Shown in pieces: positions 8,426 to 16,507 of a stretch of DNA of 64,000 bases. The notes under the pieces are model-generated. The model saw nothing but the letters and a program-made list of their open reading frames with translations. It was not told where the DNA came from and made no database searches. Source of the stretch: DATARH01 sp963712835 (GTDB lineage: Bacteria; Pseudomonadota; Alphaproteobacteria; ATCC43930; CGMCC-115725); NCBI GenBank assembly GCA_963712835.1, contig CAVQJJ010000005.1, positions 248,001 through 312,000 on the forward strand, written 5' to 3'. The position numbers and the translations under genes were made by a program. The stretch's first letter is position 1; every line of letters starts with the position of its first letter.

Positions 8426-9553
8426 TCAGGCGATCGAAGCCGCGAGTTTTGATAAATGATAGCCGTTGTCGCCGAAGCTGTGCTCGATGACCATGCAGCG
8501 GCGGAAGTAGTGCCCGACCGCGTATTCGTCGGTCATGCCGATGCCGCCGTGCAGTTGCACCGCGTTTTGCGACACGAAGCGCGCCGCCTGGCCGACGCCG
8601 ACCTTTGCCGTCGAAAGGTCATGATCGCGTTGCGCGGCGTTTTCGTCATCGATCATCACAGCCGCAAGCATCGCCAGTGAGCGGCCTTGCTCCATGGCGA
8701 TCATCATCTCGGTCGCGCGATGCTGCAGCGCTTGGTTATCACCGATGGGGCGGCCGAATTGCACCCGCGTCTTGAGATACTCAACCGTCATATTGAGCAT
8801 CGTTTCCATAGCGCCGACCGCTTCGGCGCTGGTCGCGGCGATGCCAGCCTGGTAGACGCGTTCGATGACGGCGAGCCCGTGCCCCGGCTCGCCGAGCGCA
8901 TCCGCCTCAACCCCTGACAATGCAATATCCGCGGCATGCGTGCCGTCGCGCATCGGATAGCCGCGCCGCGCGACACCGCTCGAATTCGGGTCGACCAGAA
9001 ACAGACCAAGGCCGTCGGGGTCGTGCCGCTCACCCGAGACGCGCGCGCTGACAATCAGCCTGGCGGCGCTGTCGCCGTGCATGACCACCGATTTCGCGCC
9101 ATCGAGCCGCCAACCCGACCCGGTCTTGGTCGCCGTCGTCACCACGTCGGTGAGGTCGTAGCGCGCTTGGCGCTCGCCATGCGCCAAGGCAAGACGCAGG
9201 CTGCCGTCGGCGACTTGGGGGATCAGCGTTTCTAGCTGCGACGCGCTGCCGGCGAGCTTCAGCGCGGTGCCGGCGAGCACGACGGTCGCCAAATACGGCT
9301 CGAGCGCGATCACCCGGCCGAGCGCCTCCATGACCACCATCGTCTCGATGCCGCCGCCGCCGAACCCGCCATATTCCTCGGCGAAGGGCAGCCCAAGGAG
9401 GCCGAGCGCGGCGTATTGCGCCCACATCGCCCGGCTGAAGCCTTCGGGCTCGGCCATATAGGCCTTGCGCTGAGCGAACTCGTAGCTGTCGCCGAGCAGC
9501 CGGTCGAGGCTCTCGCGCAACAACCGCTGCTCTTCGGTAAATTCGAAATCCAT
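8426..9553 (-). CDS. Acyl-CoA dehydrogenase (subunit B-like)
   Basis: 375 residues. N-terminal helical domain (MDFEFTEEQRLLRESLDRLL), middle beta domain, and C-terminal helical domain with QLHGGIGMTDEYAVGHYFRR. FAD-dependent alpha,beta-dehydrogenation of an acyl-CoA is expected. It lies about 120 bp downstream of a second, different acyl-CoA dehydrogenase on the same strand. Such unlike pairs often form alpha2beta2 enzymes for steroid side-chain or branched acyl-CoA breakdown (family knowledge); substrate here is unknown. A REP-like inverted repeat separates the two genes. Confidence 0.9.
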   Translation of the reverse strand: MDFEFTEEQRLLRESLDRLLGDSYEFAQRKAYMAEPEGFSRAMWAQYAALGLLGLPFAEEYGGFGGGGIETMVVMEALGRVIALEPYLATVVLAGTALKLAGSASQLETLIPQVADGSLRLALAHGERQARYDLTDVVTTATKTGSGWRLDGAKSVVMHGDSAARLIVSARVSGERHDPDGLGLFLVDPNSSGVARRGYPMRDGTHAADIALSGVEADALGEPGHGLAVIERVYQAGIAATSAEAVGAMETMLNMTVEYLKTRVQFGRPIGDNQALQHRATEMMIAMEQGRSLAMLAAVMIDDENAAQRDHDLSTAKVGVGQAARFVSQNAVQLHGGIGMTDEYAVGHYFRRCMVIEHSFGDNGYHLSKLAASIA

Positions 9554-9588
9554 AGGAAAAATTCCTGCAAGAAAGTTGTTTCGTTTCC

Positions 9589-9662
9589 CCCGCGAAAGCA
9601 GGGGCCCAGGGGCAACTGATCCGTCACTCGCTCTGGGTCCCCGCCTTCGCGGGGAAGACGAG
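9589..9662. repeat. REP-like inverted repeat between acyl-CoA dehydrogenase genes
   Basis: Arms TCCCCCGCGAAAGCAGGGGC and CCCCGCCTTCGCGGGGAAG are inverted copies about 20 bp apart. This is the same repeat type as found near 13.6, 15.4, 23.4, 51.3 and 56.5 kb. Confidence 0.7.
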
Positions 9663-9671
9663 GAAAGTGCG

Positions 9672-10880
9672 TTAGAACCCCAACACAGCCTTGGCGACGA
9701 TGTTCTTCATGATCTCGTTGGTGCCGCCATAGATCGAAGCGGCGCGCAGCATCAGATAGCCGCGGGTGGTCTCGCCCGGCCAGGCGGGACCGAGCTCCGG
9801 CTCGTTCGACAGCGCCTGCAATTCCGCCGCCCAGTCCGGCATCGACAACGGTCCGCCGACATCCATCACCATCTCGGTCGTCGATTGCAGCAGCTCGGTG
9901 CCCTTGATCTTCAGAACCGAGGTGAGCGGGTCCGGCTTGCCGCTGTCCTTGTTCTTGTCGTGCGCCGAGATGACCCGCAGGTTGGTGATGTCGAGCGCCT
10001 TGATATCGACCTCGAACTGCGCAACGCGCTGGCGGAAGGTCGGGTCTTCGATCAGCGGCCTGCCGTTCTGCATGACCTCGTGCGCTTTCTCGATCGCGGT
10101 GCGCACCCGCTCCTTCGACTTGCCGATCCGGGCGATCCCGGTGCGCTCGTTGCCGAGCAGATATTTGGCGACATCCCAGCCCTTGTTCTCCTCGCCGACG
10201 CGCATCGCTACCGGCACCTTGACGTCGTCGAAAAAGACTTCGTTCAAGTGATGGGTGCCGTCGATCGAGATGATCGGGCGCACGGTGATCCCGGGCGTCT
10301 TCATGTCGATCAAGAGGAAGGTGATGCCCATCTGCCGTTTCGGCGCATTGGGATCGGTGCGCACCAGGCAGAAGCACCAATCGGCCATATGCGCGGTCGA
10401 CGTCCAGATTTTCTGGCCGTTGACGACGTACTCGTCGCCGACGCGCCTCGCGGCCGTTTTGAGCGCCGCGAGGTCGGACCCAGCGCCCGGCTCCGAGAAA
10501 CCTTGGCACCACCAATCGTCGAGATTGGCGGCGCGCGGCAGGAAGCGCTTTTTCTGCTCGTCGGTGCCGAACTGGATCAGCACCGGCCCGATCATCGTGA
10601 TGTTGAACACCTGCATGTCGGGTGCGTTGGCGAGCTGATTTTCCTCGAGGAAAATCATGCGCTGGATCGGCGACCAGCCCGGCCCGCCCCATTCCTTGGG
10701 CCACATATAGGCGGCCCAGTGCCGCTCGTTAAGGATGCGCTGCCAGCGGGTGGTGTCTTCCTTTTCCGCGCCGTAGCCGAGCCGCATCTGGTCGCGGATG
10801 TCGGTCGGCAGCTTGTCGCGGATGAAGGCACGCAGCTCGTCGCGGAACGCCTGCTCGTCGGCGCTGAAGCGAAGATCCAT
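9672..10880 (-). CDS. Acyl-CoA dehydrogenase (subunit A-like)
   Basis: 402 residues from the ATG at 10880 (MDLRFSADEQAFRDELRAF). The frame stays open much further upstream but that sequence is not protein-like. Contains the middle-domain motif WCQGFSEPGAGSDLAALKT and the C-terminal YGGTNEIMKNIVAKAVLGF. This is the ~400-residue class typical of the larger partner in heteromeric acyl-CoA dehydrogenases. The downstream same-strand gene encodes the likely partner. Confidence 0.9.
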   Translation of the reverse strand: MDLRFSADEQAFRDELRAFIRDKLPTDIRDQMRLGYGAEKEDTTRWQRILNERHWAAYMWPKEWGGPGWSPIQRMIFLEENQLANAPDMQVFNITMIGPVLIQFGTDEQKKRFLPRAANLDDWWCQGFSEPGAGSDLAALKTAARRVGDEYVVNGQKIWTSTAHMADWCFCLVRTDPNAPKRQMGITFLLIDMKTPGITVRPIISIDGTHHLNEVFFDDVKVPVAMRVGEENKGWDVAKYLLGNERTGIARIGKSKERVRTAIEKAHEVMQNGRPLIEDPTFRQRVAQFEVDIKALDITNLRVISAHDKNKDSGKPDPLTSVLKIKGTELLQSTTEMVMDVGGPLSMPDWAAELQALSNEPELGPAWPGETTRGYLMLRAASIYGGTNEIMKNIVAKAVLGF

Positions 10881-11159
10881 GGTTCTGCACTCCCTGACCC
10901 GGCGACGCGCGCCGCGGAAGGCGTATCTACATCGGAATGCCCCCTCGAACCAAGGGGTGAAGGCGTTTGCACCTCTGAGCGAAGATGCGCGAACGTGGAC
11001 CTGGCGACCTTCCGGGAAAGGCACCGCAGGGCAGATGGGCAAGAGCCGGCGACCCCGGCGAAAGGCACCGGCTGCAACGAATGCCGCGTTTATTGCAACG
11101 CCCCCAGGCGCGCTCGTGCAATATGCGGCGTGACCGGGAAGATCAGGGCGCCTATTGCG

Positions 11160-12326
11160 ATGATCGTTAGGGGGGCGCTGACATTCGCGGCGTTCTCGCT
11201 CGCCGCGACGATGGCCGTGGTCGCGTACTACATGCTGGTCCCGGTCGATTTCACCGGCCTCGGCCTCCTCGGCTTTATCGGCCTGACCTTCCCGCTGCAC
11301 CTGCTTGCGGTGACGCTGGCGGCCGCCGCGCTCGGCGCCCTGACGTGGCGCTGCGGGGCGCGGTTGGGCACGGCGATGTTCGGCCTCGCCGCTGCCATGA
11401 CCGCGATCATGGCGCTGTGGCCTTGTGTTGCGCTGTGGCAGCGTGCCCGGGACGTCGATGTCGCGCTGTCGCTGGGCTCCTATCTGGCCAACGCCTGGCG
11501 CCCCAATTGGGGCGCGCCCGACACCGCGCGAAGCGTGGTCTACTTCACGGCGCCGGACGGCACGCGGCTGGCGCTCGACGTGTGGCGCGCCGCCAACGCC
11601 GCCGCCGGCCGCCCGAGCCCCGCTTTCCTGCGGCTGCATGGCGGCGGCTGGACACAGGGCCGGCGCGGCGAGCTTGGCGCGTGGGATCGCTGGCTCAGCG
11701 AGCTCGGCTATGCCGTGTTCGATGTCGAGTACCGGCTCGACCCGCCCGAGCGCTGGCGCGACCAGGTCGGCGACGTCAAATGCGCGCTCGGCTGGGTCGC
11801 CGCCCACGCCGCCGAGTATGGCATCGACCCCGCGCGCATTGGCACGATGGGATATTCCGCCGGCGGCCAGTTGGCGATGCTCGCCGCCTACAGCGCCGCC
11901 GACCCGCGACTGCCGCCGTCCTGCGACGGCCCTCAGGTGCGGGTCAAACTCGTCGTCAATCTCTATGGCCCGACGGACCTCGTCCGGGGCTACGACGAGA
12001 GCGGCAGCCTCGCCTACGCGCAGGACGCGCTGCGGCGCTATGTCGGCGGCACACCGGTCGAGTATCCGCAGCGCTACCGGGAGGCCTCGCCGATCAGCCA
12101 TATCGTCTCCGACACGCCGCCCACCCTCACCCTGCTCGGCGAGAGCGACCGCATCATCACCACCGACCAGGCTCTCCTGCTCGACACCGCTCTTGCCCGA
12201 GCCAGGGTGCCCCACGAGACCATTCTGCTGCCCGCGACCGACCATGCTTTCGATCTCAACTGGGGCGGCTTCGCGAATCAGATCGCCCGCGCCAAGATCA
12301 AACAGTTCTTGCAGCGATACGACTGA
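11160..12326 (+). CDS. Membrane-anchored alpha/beta hydrolase (esterase/lipase type)
   Basis: About 388 residues from the ATG at 11160; a GTG at 11130 in frame is an alternative. Three hydrophobic segments fill the first ~90 residues. The hydrolase domain follows, with the oxyanion motif LRLHGGGW, nucleophile motif GYSAGGQLAML and the catalytic His in ATDHAFDLNWGG; GESDRIITTDQ likely carries the Asp. This is the HGGG (hormone-sensitive-lipase/BD-FAE-like) class. The membrane anchor suggests action at the inner membrane or periplasmic face. It is followed 62 bp later by an amidohydrolase on the same strand. Confidence 0.85.
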   Translation: MIVRGALTFAAFSLAATMAVVAYYMLVPVDFTGLGLLGFIGLTFPLHLLAVTLAAAALGALTWRCGARLGTAMFGLAAAMTAIMALWPCVALWQRARDVDVALSLGSYLANAWRPNWGAPDTARSVVYFTAPDGTRLALDVWRAANAAAGRPSPAFLRLHGGGWTQGRRGELGAWDRWLSELGYAVFDVEYRLDPPERWRDQVGDVKCALGWVAAHAAEYGIDPARIGTMGYSAGGQLAMLAAYSAADPRLPPSCDGPQVRVKLVVNLYGPTDLVRGYDESGSLAYAQDALRRYVGGTPVEYPQRYREASPISHIVSDTPPTLTLLGESDRIITTDQALLLDTALARARVPHETILLPATDHAFDLNWGGFANQIARAKIKQFLQRYD

Positions 12327-12388
12327 CCGGGCGATGGATCGCGGCTGGCAAGGATGCTAGCGTTCGTGGACGAACAAGGGAGGCGGCG

Positions 12389-13564
12389 ATGGCGCGGCAA
12401 TACAAACTGATGTCGTCGGACGGGCATCTCGAGGTTCCGCCCGAGCGCTGGATTCATCGCGTGCCGGAGAAATACCGCGACCGCGCCCCGCACACGGTGC
12501 ATCTGCCCGACGGCGGCGACGCGCTGATGATCGAGGGACAGCCACTGCTCGAAGCAAACTTTCTCGACCTGCGCGCGGGACGCGCGGCCGGCACGTGGCA
12601 GCCGTTCGGCCTCAAGGTCGCCGACGCCGCCGGCACCGGCAGCCCCGAGCAGCGGGTCAAGGAACAGGACCAGGACGGGATGGACGCCGAGGTCCTGTTC
12701 GCGGCGATGGTCGCGGGGCCGGTGTTCTGGCGCAACATCGCGCATGACGAGGTCTACAAGGCCGTTATCCGCGGCTACAACGACTGGCTCGGCGAGGAAT
12801 ATTGCGCGGTCGCTCCGGACCGGCTGATCGGCATGGGGGTCATCCCGATCACCAATGTCGACGACGCGATCGCCGAGATGAAGCATTGCAAGAAGCTCGG
12901 GCTCAGGGGCGTCCTCCTCGGCGGGTTGCCCAACGGCAAGGGCTATCCGACCCCGGAAGACGACAAGTTCTGGGCCGCGGCGCTCGACCTCGACATGGCG
13001 GTGACGGTGCACGTCCAGCTCTACCGCACCGGCGCGCGCGCCAACCAGCCGACGATGAAATACCCGAAGGAAGACCCGGTCATCATGCAGCGGCTGCGCC
13101 GGCCGTTCCTCGAATGGCTGGTCAATTTCGGCCTGCCGCCGTCGATTGGCATGGCGCAGCTGGTGCTCTCCGGCGTGTTTGAGCGGTTCCCGAAGCTAAA
13201 GGTATTCTTCGCCGAGACCCGGCTCGGCTGGGTGCCTTTCTGGCTCGAGCACATGGACGTCTGGTACCAGCGCCATCTCGGCTGGGCCGAGGAATATCTC
13301 GGCTTCAAGCCCCTGAAGGAATTGCCCGCGACCTATGTGCGCGAGAACATCTATTTCAGCGTCCAGTACGAGCGGGTGGCGATCGAGCAGCGCCACCATG
13401 TCGGCGTCGACCACATCATGTTCGCCACCGACTTCCCGCATATCGAGAACGAATGGCCCAACTCGCGCCCGATCATCGACGACATCTACAAGGACATTCC
13501 CGCGGGCGAGCGCGACAAGATCTGGGCCGGGAACGCGGTGAAGTTTTTTAAGTTGGACGCATAA
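12389..13564 (+). CDS. Amidohydrolase (amidohydrolase-2 / ACMSD-like) family protein
   Basis: 391 residues from the ATG at 12389, with AGGGAGG at 12377-12383. N-terminal SSDGHLEVPPERW replaces the usual DxHxH metal motif with DGHLE. The TIM-barrel core follows, with VTVHVQLYRTG (His), the catalytic-Asp region FATDFPHIENEWPNS and an ending that reads WAGNAVKFF. These are typical of PF04909 hydrolases/decarboxylases acting on aromatic or heterocyclic acids. The substrate is not predictable. The next gene converges 8 bp later. Confidence 0.85.
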   Translation: MARQYKLMSSDGHLEVPPERWIHRVPEKYRDRAPHTVHLPDGGDALMIEGQPLLEANFLDLRAGRAAGTWQPFGLKVADAAGTGSPEQRVKEQDQDGMDAEVLFAAMVAGPVFWRNIAHDEVYKAVIRGYNDWLGEEYCAVAPDRLIGMGVIPITNVDDAIAEMKHCKKLGLRGVLLGGLPNGKGYPTPEDDKFWAAALDLDMAVTVHVQLYRTGARANQPTMKYPKEDPVIMQRLRRPFLEWLVNFGLPPSIGMAQLVLSGVFERFPKLKVFFAETRLGWVPFWLEHMDVWYQRHLGWAEEYLGFKPLKELPATYVRENIYFSVQYERVAIEQRHHVGVDHIMFATDFPHIENEWPNSRPIIDDIYKDIPAGERDKIWAGNAVKFFKLDA

Positions 13565-13572
13565 CCCAGCCG

Positions 13573-13650
13573 TCACCCGGCGAAGGAAGGGGCCCCACTC
13601 TTCGGCCGCTCGAAAAGCGGGTAAGGGTCCCGGCCTTTGCCGGGATGACG
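13573..13650. repeat. REP-like inverted repeat inside the hydrolase 3' end
   Basis: Arms GTCACCCGGCGAAGGAAGGG and CGGCCTTTGCCGGGATGAC are imperfect inverted copies. The repeat overlaps the last ~26 codons of the hydrolase gene. Confidence 0.65.
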
Positions 13651-14616
13651 TTTAGAGTTCAGGAAGCACTCCGTCTCCCGGTACAGCGCCCCGCGGGTCT
13701 CCTCGAGGTGCATCAGGTGCGTAGCGCGGGCGATCTTGATGTCGCGCTTCTCCGCTGAGCCGAGCCGATCGAACAGCCAGCGCGCGTCGGCATCGGTGCA
13801 CAGGCTGTCCCACTCGCCGCGGATGATGCCGACCGGTACGCGGACAAGCGCCGGGTCATAGGCGAGTTGGCCGGCGAAGGCATCGTAGATGTCCTGGAAC
13901 GCGCCGCCCGGTACCTTGACCGAAGCCGGGTTGCGGGTGCGGCTTTCGGCCTCGCTGTCGAGGTACAGCTCGCCCCATTCATCAAAATGACTTTGCGATA
14001 GCACCGGCGCCTCGCCCGCCGGCACATCGCCGACGAAGCGATCCCACTGGTCTTTCAATGAGATCAGCCGCCAGCCGGGAAGACGTGTTCGCTCACCCTG
14101 CGGATCGCGCCGAGCGATCGGCCCGAAGAACACCATCCGATCGACCAGCTCAGGGCAGCGCCCCGCGAACTCGCCGCAGACGATGCTGCCCCAGGAATGT
14201 GCGACGAGCGATACGCGCGCCACACCTTGCTCCCGGCAGATGAAGCGCACCGCCGCTTCGAGCTGGCGCGAGCACTCGCCGGCGCGGCCGAGCGGCGGAT
14301 GCGCCTCGGCCGGCTCCGCGAACTCCGGGTACGGGTCCGACGCACCAAAGCCGTGAAAATCGAGCCCCCAGACATGGAACCCCGCATCGCACAGCGCGTC
14401 ACGCCACGACCGGCCGTCAAATCGATGCGCGATCGACAGCGCCGATGGAAACGTGCCGCCGTGGACGTACAACACCGTCCGGTCCTTAGCAGCCGCGGCG
14501 TCATCGCGTGGCGGCAGATAGCGCAGGAACAGCGACAGGCCGGCACGTGGGCTCGGAACACGGAAATGTTTCTCGCGCGCATCGAGCCTCGGAGCATCGA
14601 GAAGAGCTGCGCTCAT
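13573..14616 (-). CDS. Alpha/beta hydrolase with repeat-derived C-terminus
   Basis: 347 residues from the ATG at 14616, which overlaps the NIPSNAP stop as TGATG. Fold motifs: VLYVHGGTFPSA (oxyanion), GLDFHGFGASDPYP, nucleophile elbow VAHSWGSIVCGE and late His in ATHLMHLEETRG. The natural end is probably near YRETECFLNSK; the last ~26 residues (RHPGKGRDPYPLFERPKSG...) are read through a REP-like repeat at 13573-13650. It likely cleaves an ester or C-C bond; substrate unknown. It is co-transcribed with the NIPSNAP gene upstream. Confidence 0.85.
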   Translation of the reverse strand: MSAALLDAPRLDAREKHFRVPSPRAGLSLFLRYLPPRDDAAAAKDRTVLYVHGGTFPSALSIAHRFDGRSWRDALCDAGFHVWGLDFHGFGASDPYPEFAEPAEAHPPLGRAGECSRQLEAAVRFICREQGVARVSLVAHSWGSIVCGEFAGRCPELVDRMVFFGPIARRDPQGERTRLPGWRLISLKDQWDRFVGDVPAGEAPVLSQSHFDEWGELYLDSEAESRTRNPASVKVPGGAFQDIYDAFAGQLAYDPALVRVPVGIIRGEWDSLCTDADARWLFDRLGSAEKRDIKIARATHLMHLEETRGALYRETECFLNSKRHPGKGRDPYPLFERPKSGAPSFAG

Positions 14617-14930
14617 CACACTGGCACCCGTTGGATGAAATAGCGGTTCATCGCCACATCGGCGCCGCTTTGCAGCAACCGCGCAATGTTCTCCTTGTGC
14701 TCGGGATCGTCGGCGAGAACCCTGCGGTATTCTTCATAAACCGCCATCGACGGCACATCGATCAGCCCGATCGCCTCGTCGGTCGGACCGGCAAAATCGG
14801 TTGGTAGAAAGTATCCGACAATCTTGCCGCCGCTGCGTTTGATAACGCGCTGCTCGTTTTCGAAATATTCTTTGATGCCGGCAATCTTGTCAGGCTTGAA
14901 TTTATAGAGGATGCACAACGTCAGCATCAC
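14616..14930 (-). CDS. NIPSNAP family protein
   Basis: 104 residues in a ferredoxin-like fold typical of NIPSNAP/DUF1330-type proteins: MMLTLCILYKFKP, then FENEQRVIKRSGGKIVGYF, EAIGLIDVPSMAVYEEYR and an ending with FIQRVPV. Such proteins commonly sit next to catabolic hydrolases. The stop codon overlaps the hydrolase start (TGATG), so the two are translationally coupled. The start ATG has GGAGAAG just upstream on the minus strand. Confidence 0.82.
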   Translation of the reverse strand: MMLTLCILYKFKPDKIAGIKEYFENEQRVIKRSGGKIVGYFLPTDFAGPTDEAIGLIDVPSMAVYEEYRRVLADDPEHKENIARLLQSGADVAMNRYFIQRVPV

Positions 14931-15484
14931 GCTTCTCCTTCAGGTGAAGGACGTTTTAAAGATGAGCCGTGAATATGGTAGCGCAGACGCTTAATGTCTG
15001 CTTCAATCGCTTCGTTCAGCACCGAAGTGCGAGCAGGGATTCACATGTATGATTATTATCATAACAGCAATGCTAAAAAGCATATTATGTTCCTTGGACA
15101 GCCTTCCCAACTTCCAGGCTCGTTGATCGTAAGTCCGAAACCGGAGCTTGGACGGGAACGCGGAACGGTCTGCGCAGCAAGGGCAACAAAAACACGTGCT
15201 AGCGGGGCACAACAATCATAACAATAGCCTCGAAATTTCCACTCACCGGCGCGCCGCTCAAAAGCCACCCGACAAACCGTGAAGTAGGCGGTGAATATGA
15301 ACTCTGACCACGCGCGGCGAGCCGGCGCCGCGCGAACGGGCTCACCTGGTTTGTCATTCCCGCGCAAGCGGGAACCCATGAACGCGGACCTCGCCCGGCT
15401 TGGCATGGCCTGTGTTCATGGGTGCCGGGTTCGGCCTTTCAGGCCGCCCCGGAATGACAAAGAGGGTACTAACGGGAGGGTGGC
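14931..15484. other. Intergenic with AT-rich stretch and REP-like repeat
   Basis: 554 bp. 15040-15100 is AT-rich (ATGATTATTATCATAACAG). 15349-15470 holds a REP-like inverted repeat pair. No convincing gene: short frames at 14994-15221 and in the reverse direction lack family features or ribosome sites. GGGAGG at 15475-15480 is the ribosome site of the next gene. Confidence 0.5.
15349..15470. repeat. REP-like inverted repeat
   Basis: TTTGTCATTCCCGCGCAAGC at the left is matched in inverted form by GCCGCCCCGGAATGACAAA at the right. A second pair, AACCCATGAACGC and GTTCATGGGTG, lies inside. Same family as the other REP-like elements in the window. Confidence 0.65.
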
Positions 15485-16240
15485 ATGGCGCGCGTCGCGG
15501 GCAAAATGGCGCTGGTTGTTGGAGCAGGCGGCGGCATTGGCGGCGCCGGGGCTGAGGCGCTGGCGCGCGAGGGCGCGTCGGTATTCTGCGTCGACAGCGA
15601 CGGCGCGGCGGCCGAGGCGACCGCCGCGCGCATTCGCTCCGCCGGCGGGCGCGCGGCCGCGTCGGCGCTCGACGTGCGCGACCGCGCGGCGGTGGATGCC
15701 GTGATCGCCGCCGTCGTGCGCGAATTTGGCCGGCTCGATATCGTGCTGGAGTCGGCCGGGATCGCTCATCGGCTCGATTTCCTCGATGTCGATGCGGCGA
15801 CCTGGGATCGCGTCATTGCGGTCAACCTGACCGGCATGTTTCACATCGGCCAGGCGGCGGCGCGGCAGATGGTCCAGCAGGGCGGTGGCGGCAGCATCAT
15901 CAACGTGACCTCGCAACTCGCCGAGGTGGCACGGCCGGAGCGCGCCGCCTATGTCGCCTCGAAGGGCGGCGCGCGCTCGCTGACCCATGCGATGGCGGTC
16001 GACCTCGCGCCGCACAGCATCCGCGTCAATGCGATCGCACCCGGCCCGACCCTAACCGGGCTCACCCGCGCCAACTACACCGATCCCGAGGCGCGGCGCG
16101 CGACCGAAGCGATGATCCCGCTCGGCCGGCTCGGCCAGCCCGATGATCTCGCCGGCGCGGTGCTGTTCCTTGCCTCCGACGAGTTGCGCTGGGTCACCGG
16201 CAGCACGGTCACCGTCGACGGCGGCTACCTGGCGATCTGA
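15485..16240 (+). CDS. SDR-family oxidoreductase
   Basis: 251 residues, a classical short-chain dehydrogenase/reductase. NAD(P) motif GAGGGIGGAGAEAL varies from the usual TGxxxGIG. Further marks are SAGI after beta-4, VTSQLAE (Ser), catalytic AAYVASKGG (YxxxK), PGPTLTGLT, and the typical end VTVDGGYLAI. Cytoplasmic, probably acting on a hydroxyacyl or cyclic alcohol. The last ~35 bp of this gene recur as part of a scar at 19553-19590. Confidence 0.92.
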   Translation: MARVAGKMALVVGAGGGIGGAGAEALAREGASVFCVDSDGAAAEATAARIRSAGGRAAASALDVRDRAAVDAVIAAVVREFGRLDIVLESAGIAHRLDFLDVDAATWDRVIAVNLTGMFHIGQAAARQMVQQGGGGSIINVTSQLAEVARPERAAYVASKGGARSLTHAMAVDLAPHSIRVNAIAPGPTLTGLTRANYTDPEARRATEAMIPLGRLGQPDDLAGAVLFLASDELRWVTGSTVTVDGGYLAI

Positions 16241-16507
16241 ACGTCGAATCCGATGATCCGGGGCTGGCTCGTTCGCCTGCTCACGTTCGGCGCCTTCGGA
16301 ATCGCTGTCGCGCTCGTAGCCAAGACGCAAGCCGCATCGGCGGACGGCAGTGCGGACGCCAATGCCTTTGGGACAGGTGCCGGTGCCTTGGAGTTGCCCT
16401 CCGATACCTGGAGCCGCTGGCGCGCGGCGGGGGTTCGATGCAACTATTGACAAGATGGCCCGCTACGCGCTGCTGCAGCTTGGCGACGGCACACTCGACG
16501 GACGTTT
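16241..16507. other. Short interval with possible gene remnants
   Basis: Contains a 65-residue frame at 16253-16450 (MIRGWLVRLLTFGAFGIAVA, signal-peptide-like start, no domain) and an 18-codon frame at 16455-16511 (MARYALLQLGDGTLDG) that reads like the start of a truncated enzyme gene. Neither can be called a functional gene with confidence. Confidence 0.35.

Noticed and set aside
9672..12245. An 857-residue protein including the acyl-CoA dehydrogenase
   Set aside because: The N-terminal half is antisense to the hydrolase gene at 11160 and not protein-like; the family start is MDLRFSADEQ at 10880.
9576..12326. A 916-residue plus-strand protein
   Set aside because: Only the last ~390 residues are a hydrolase; the rest is antisense to the acyl-CoA dehydrogenase.
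14994..15221. A 75-residue plus-strand gene in the AT-rich gap
   Set aside because: No ribosome site, no family likeness and the frame crosses AT-rich intergenic DNA.
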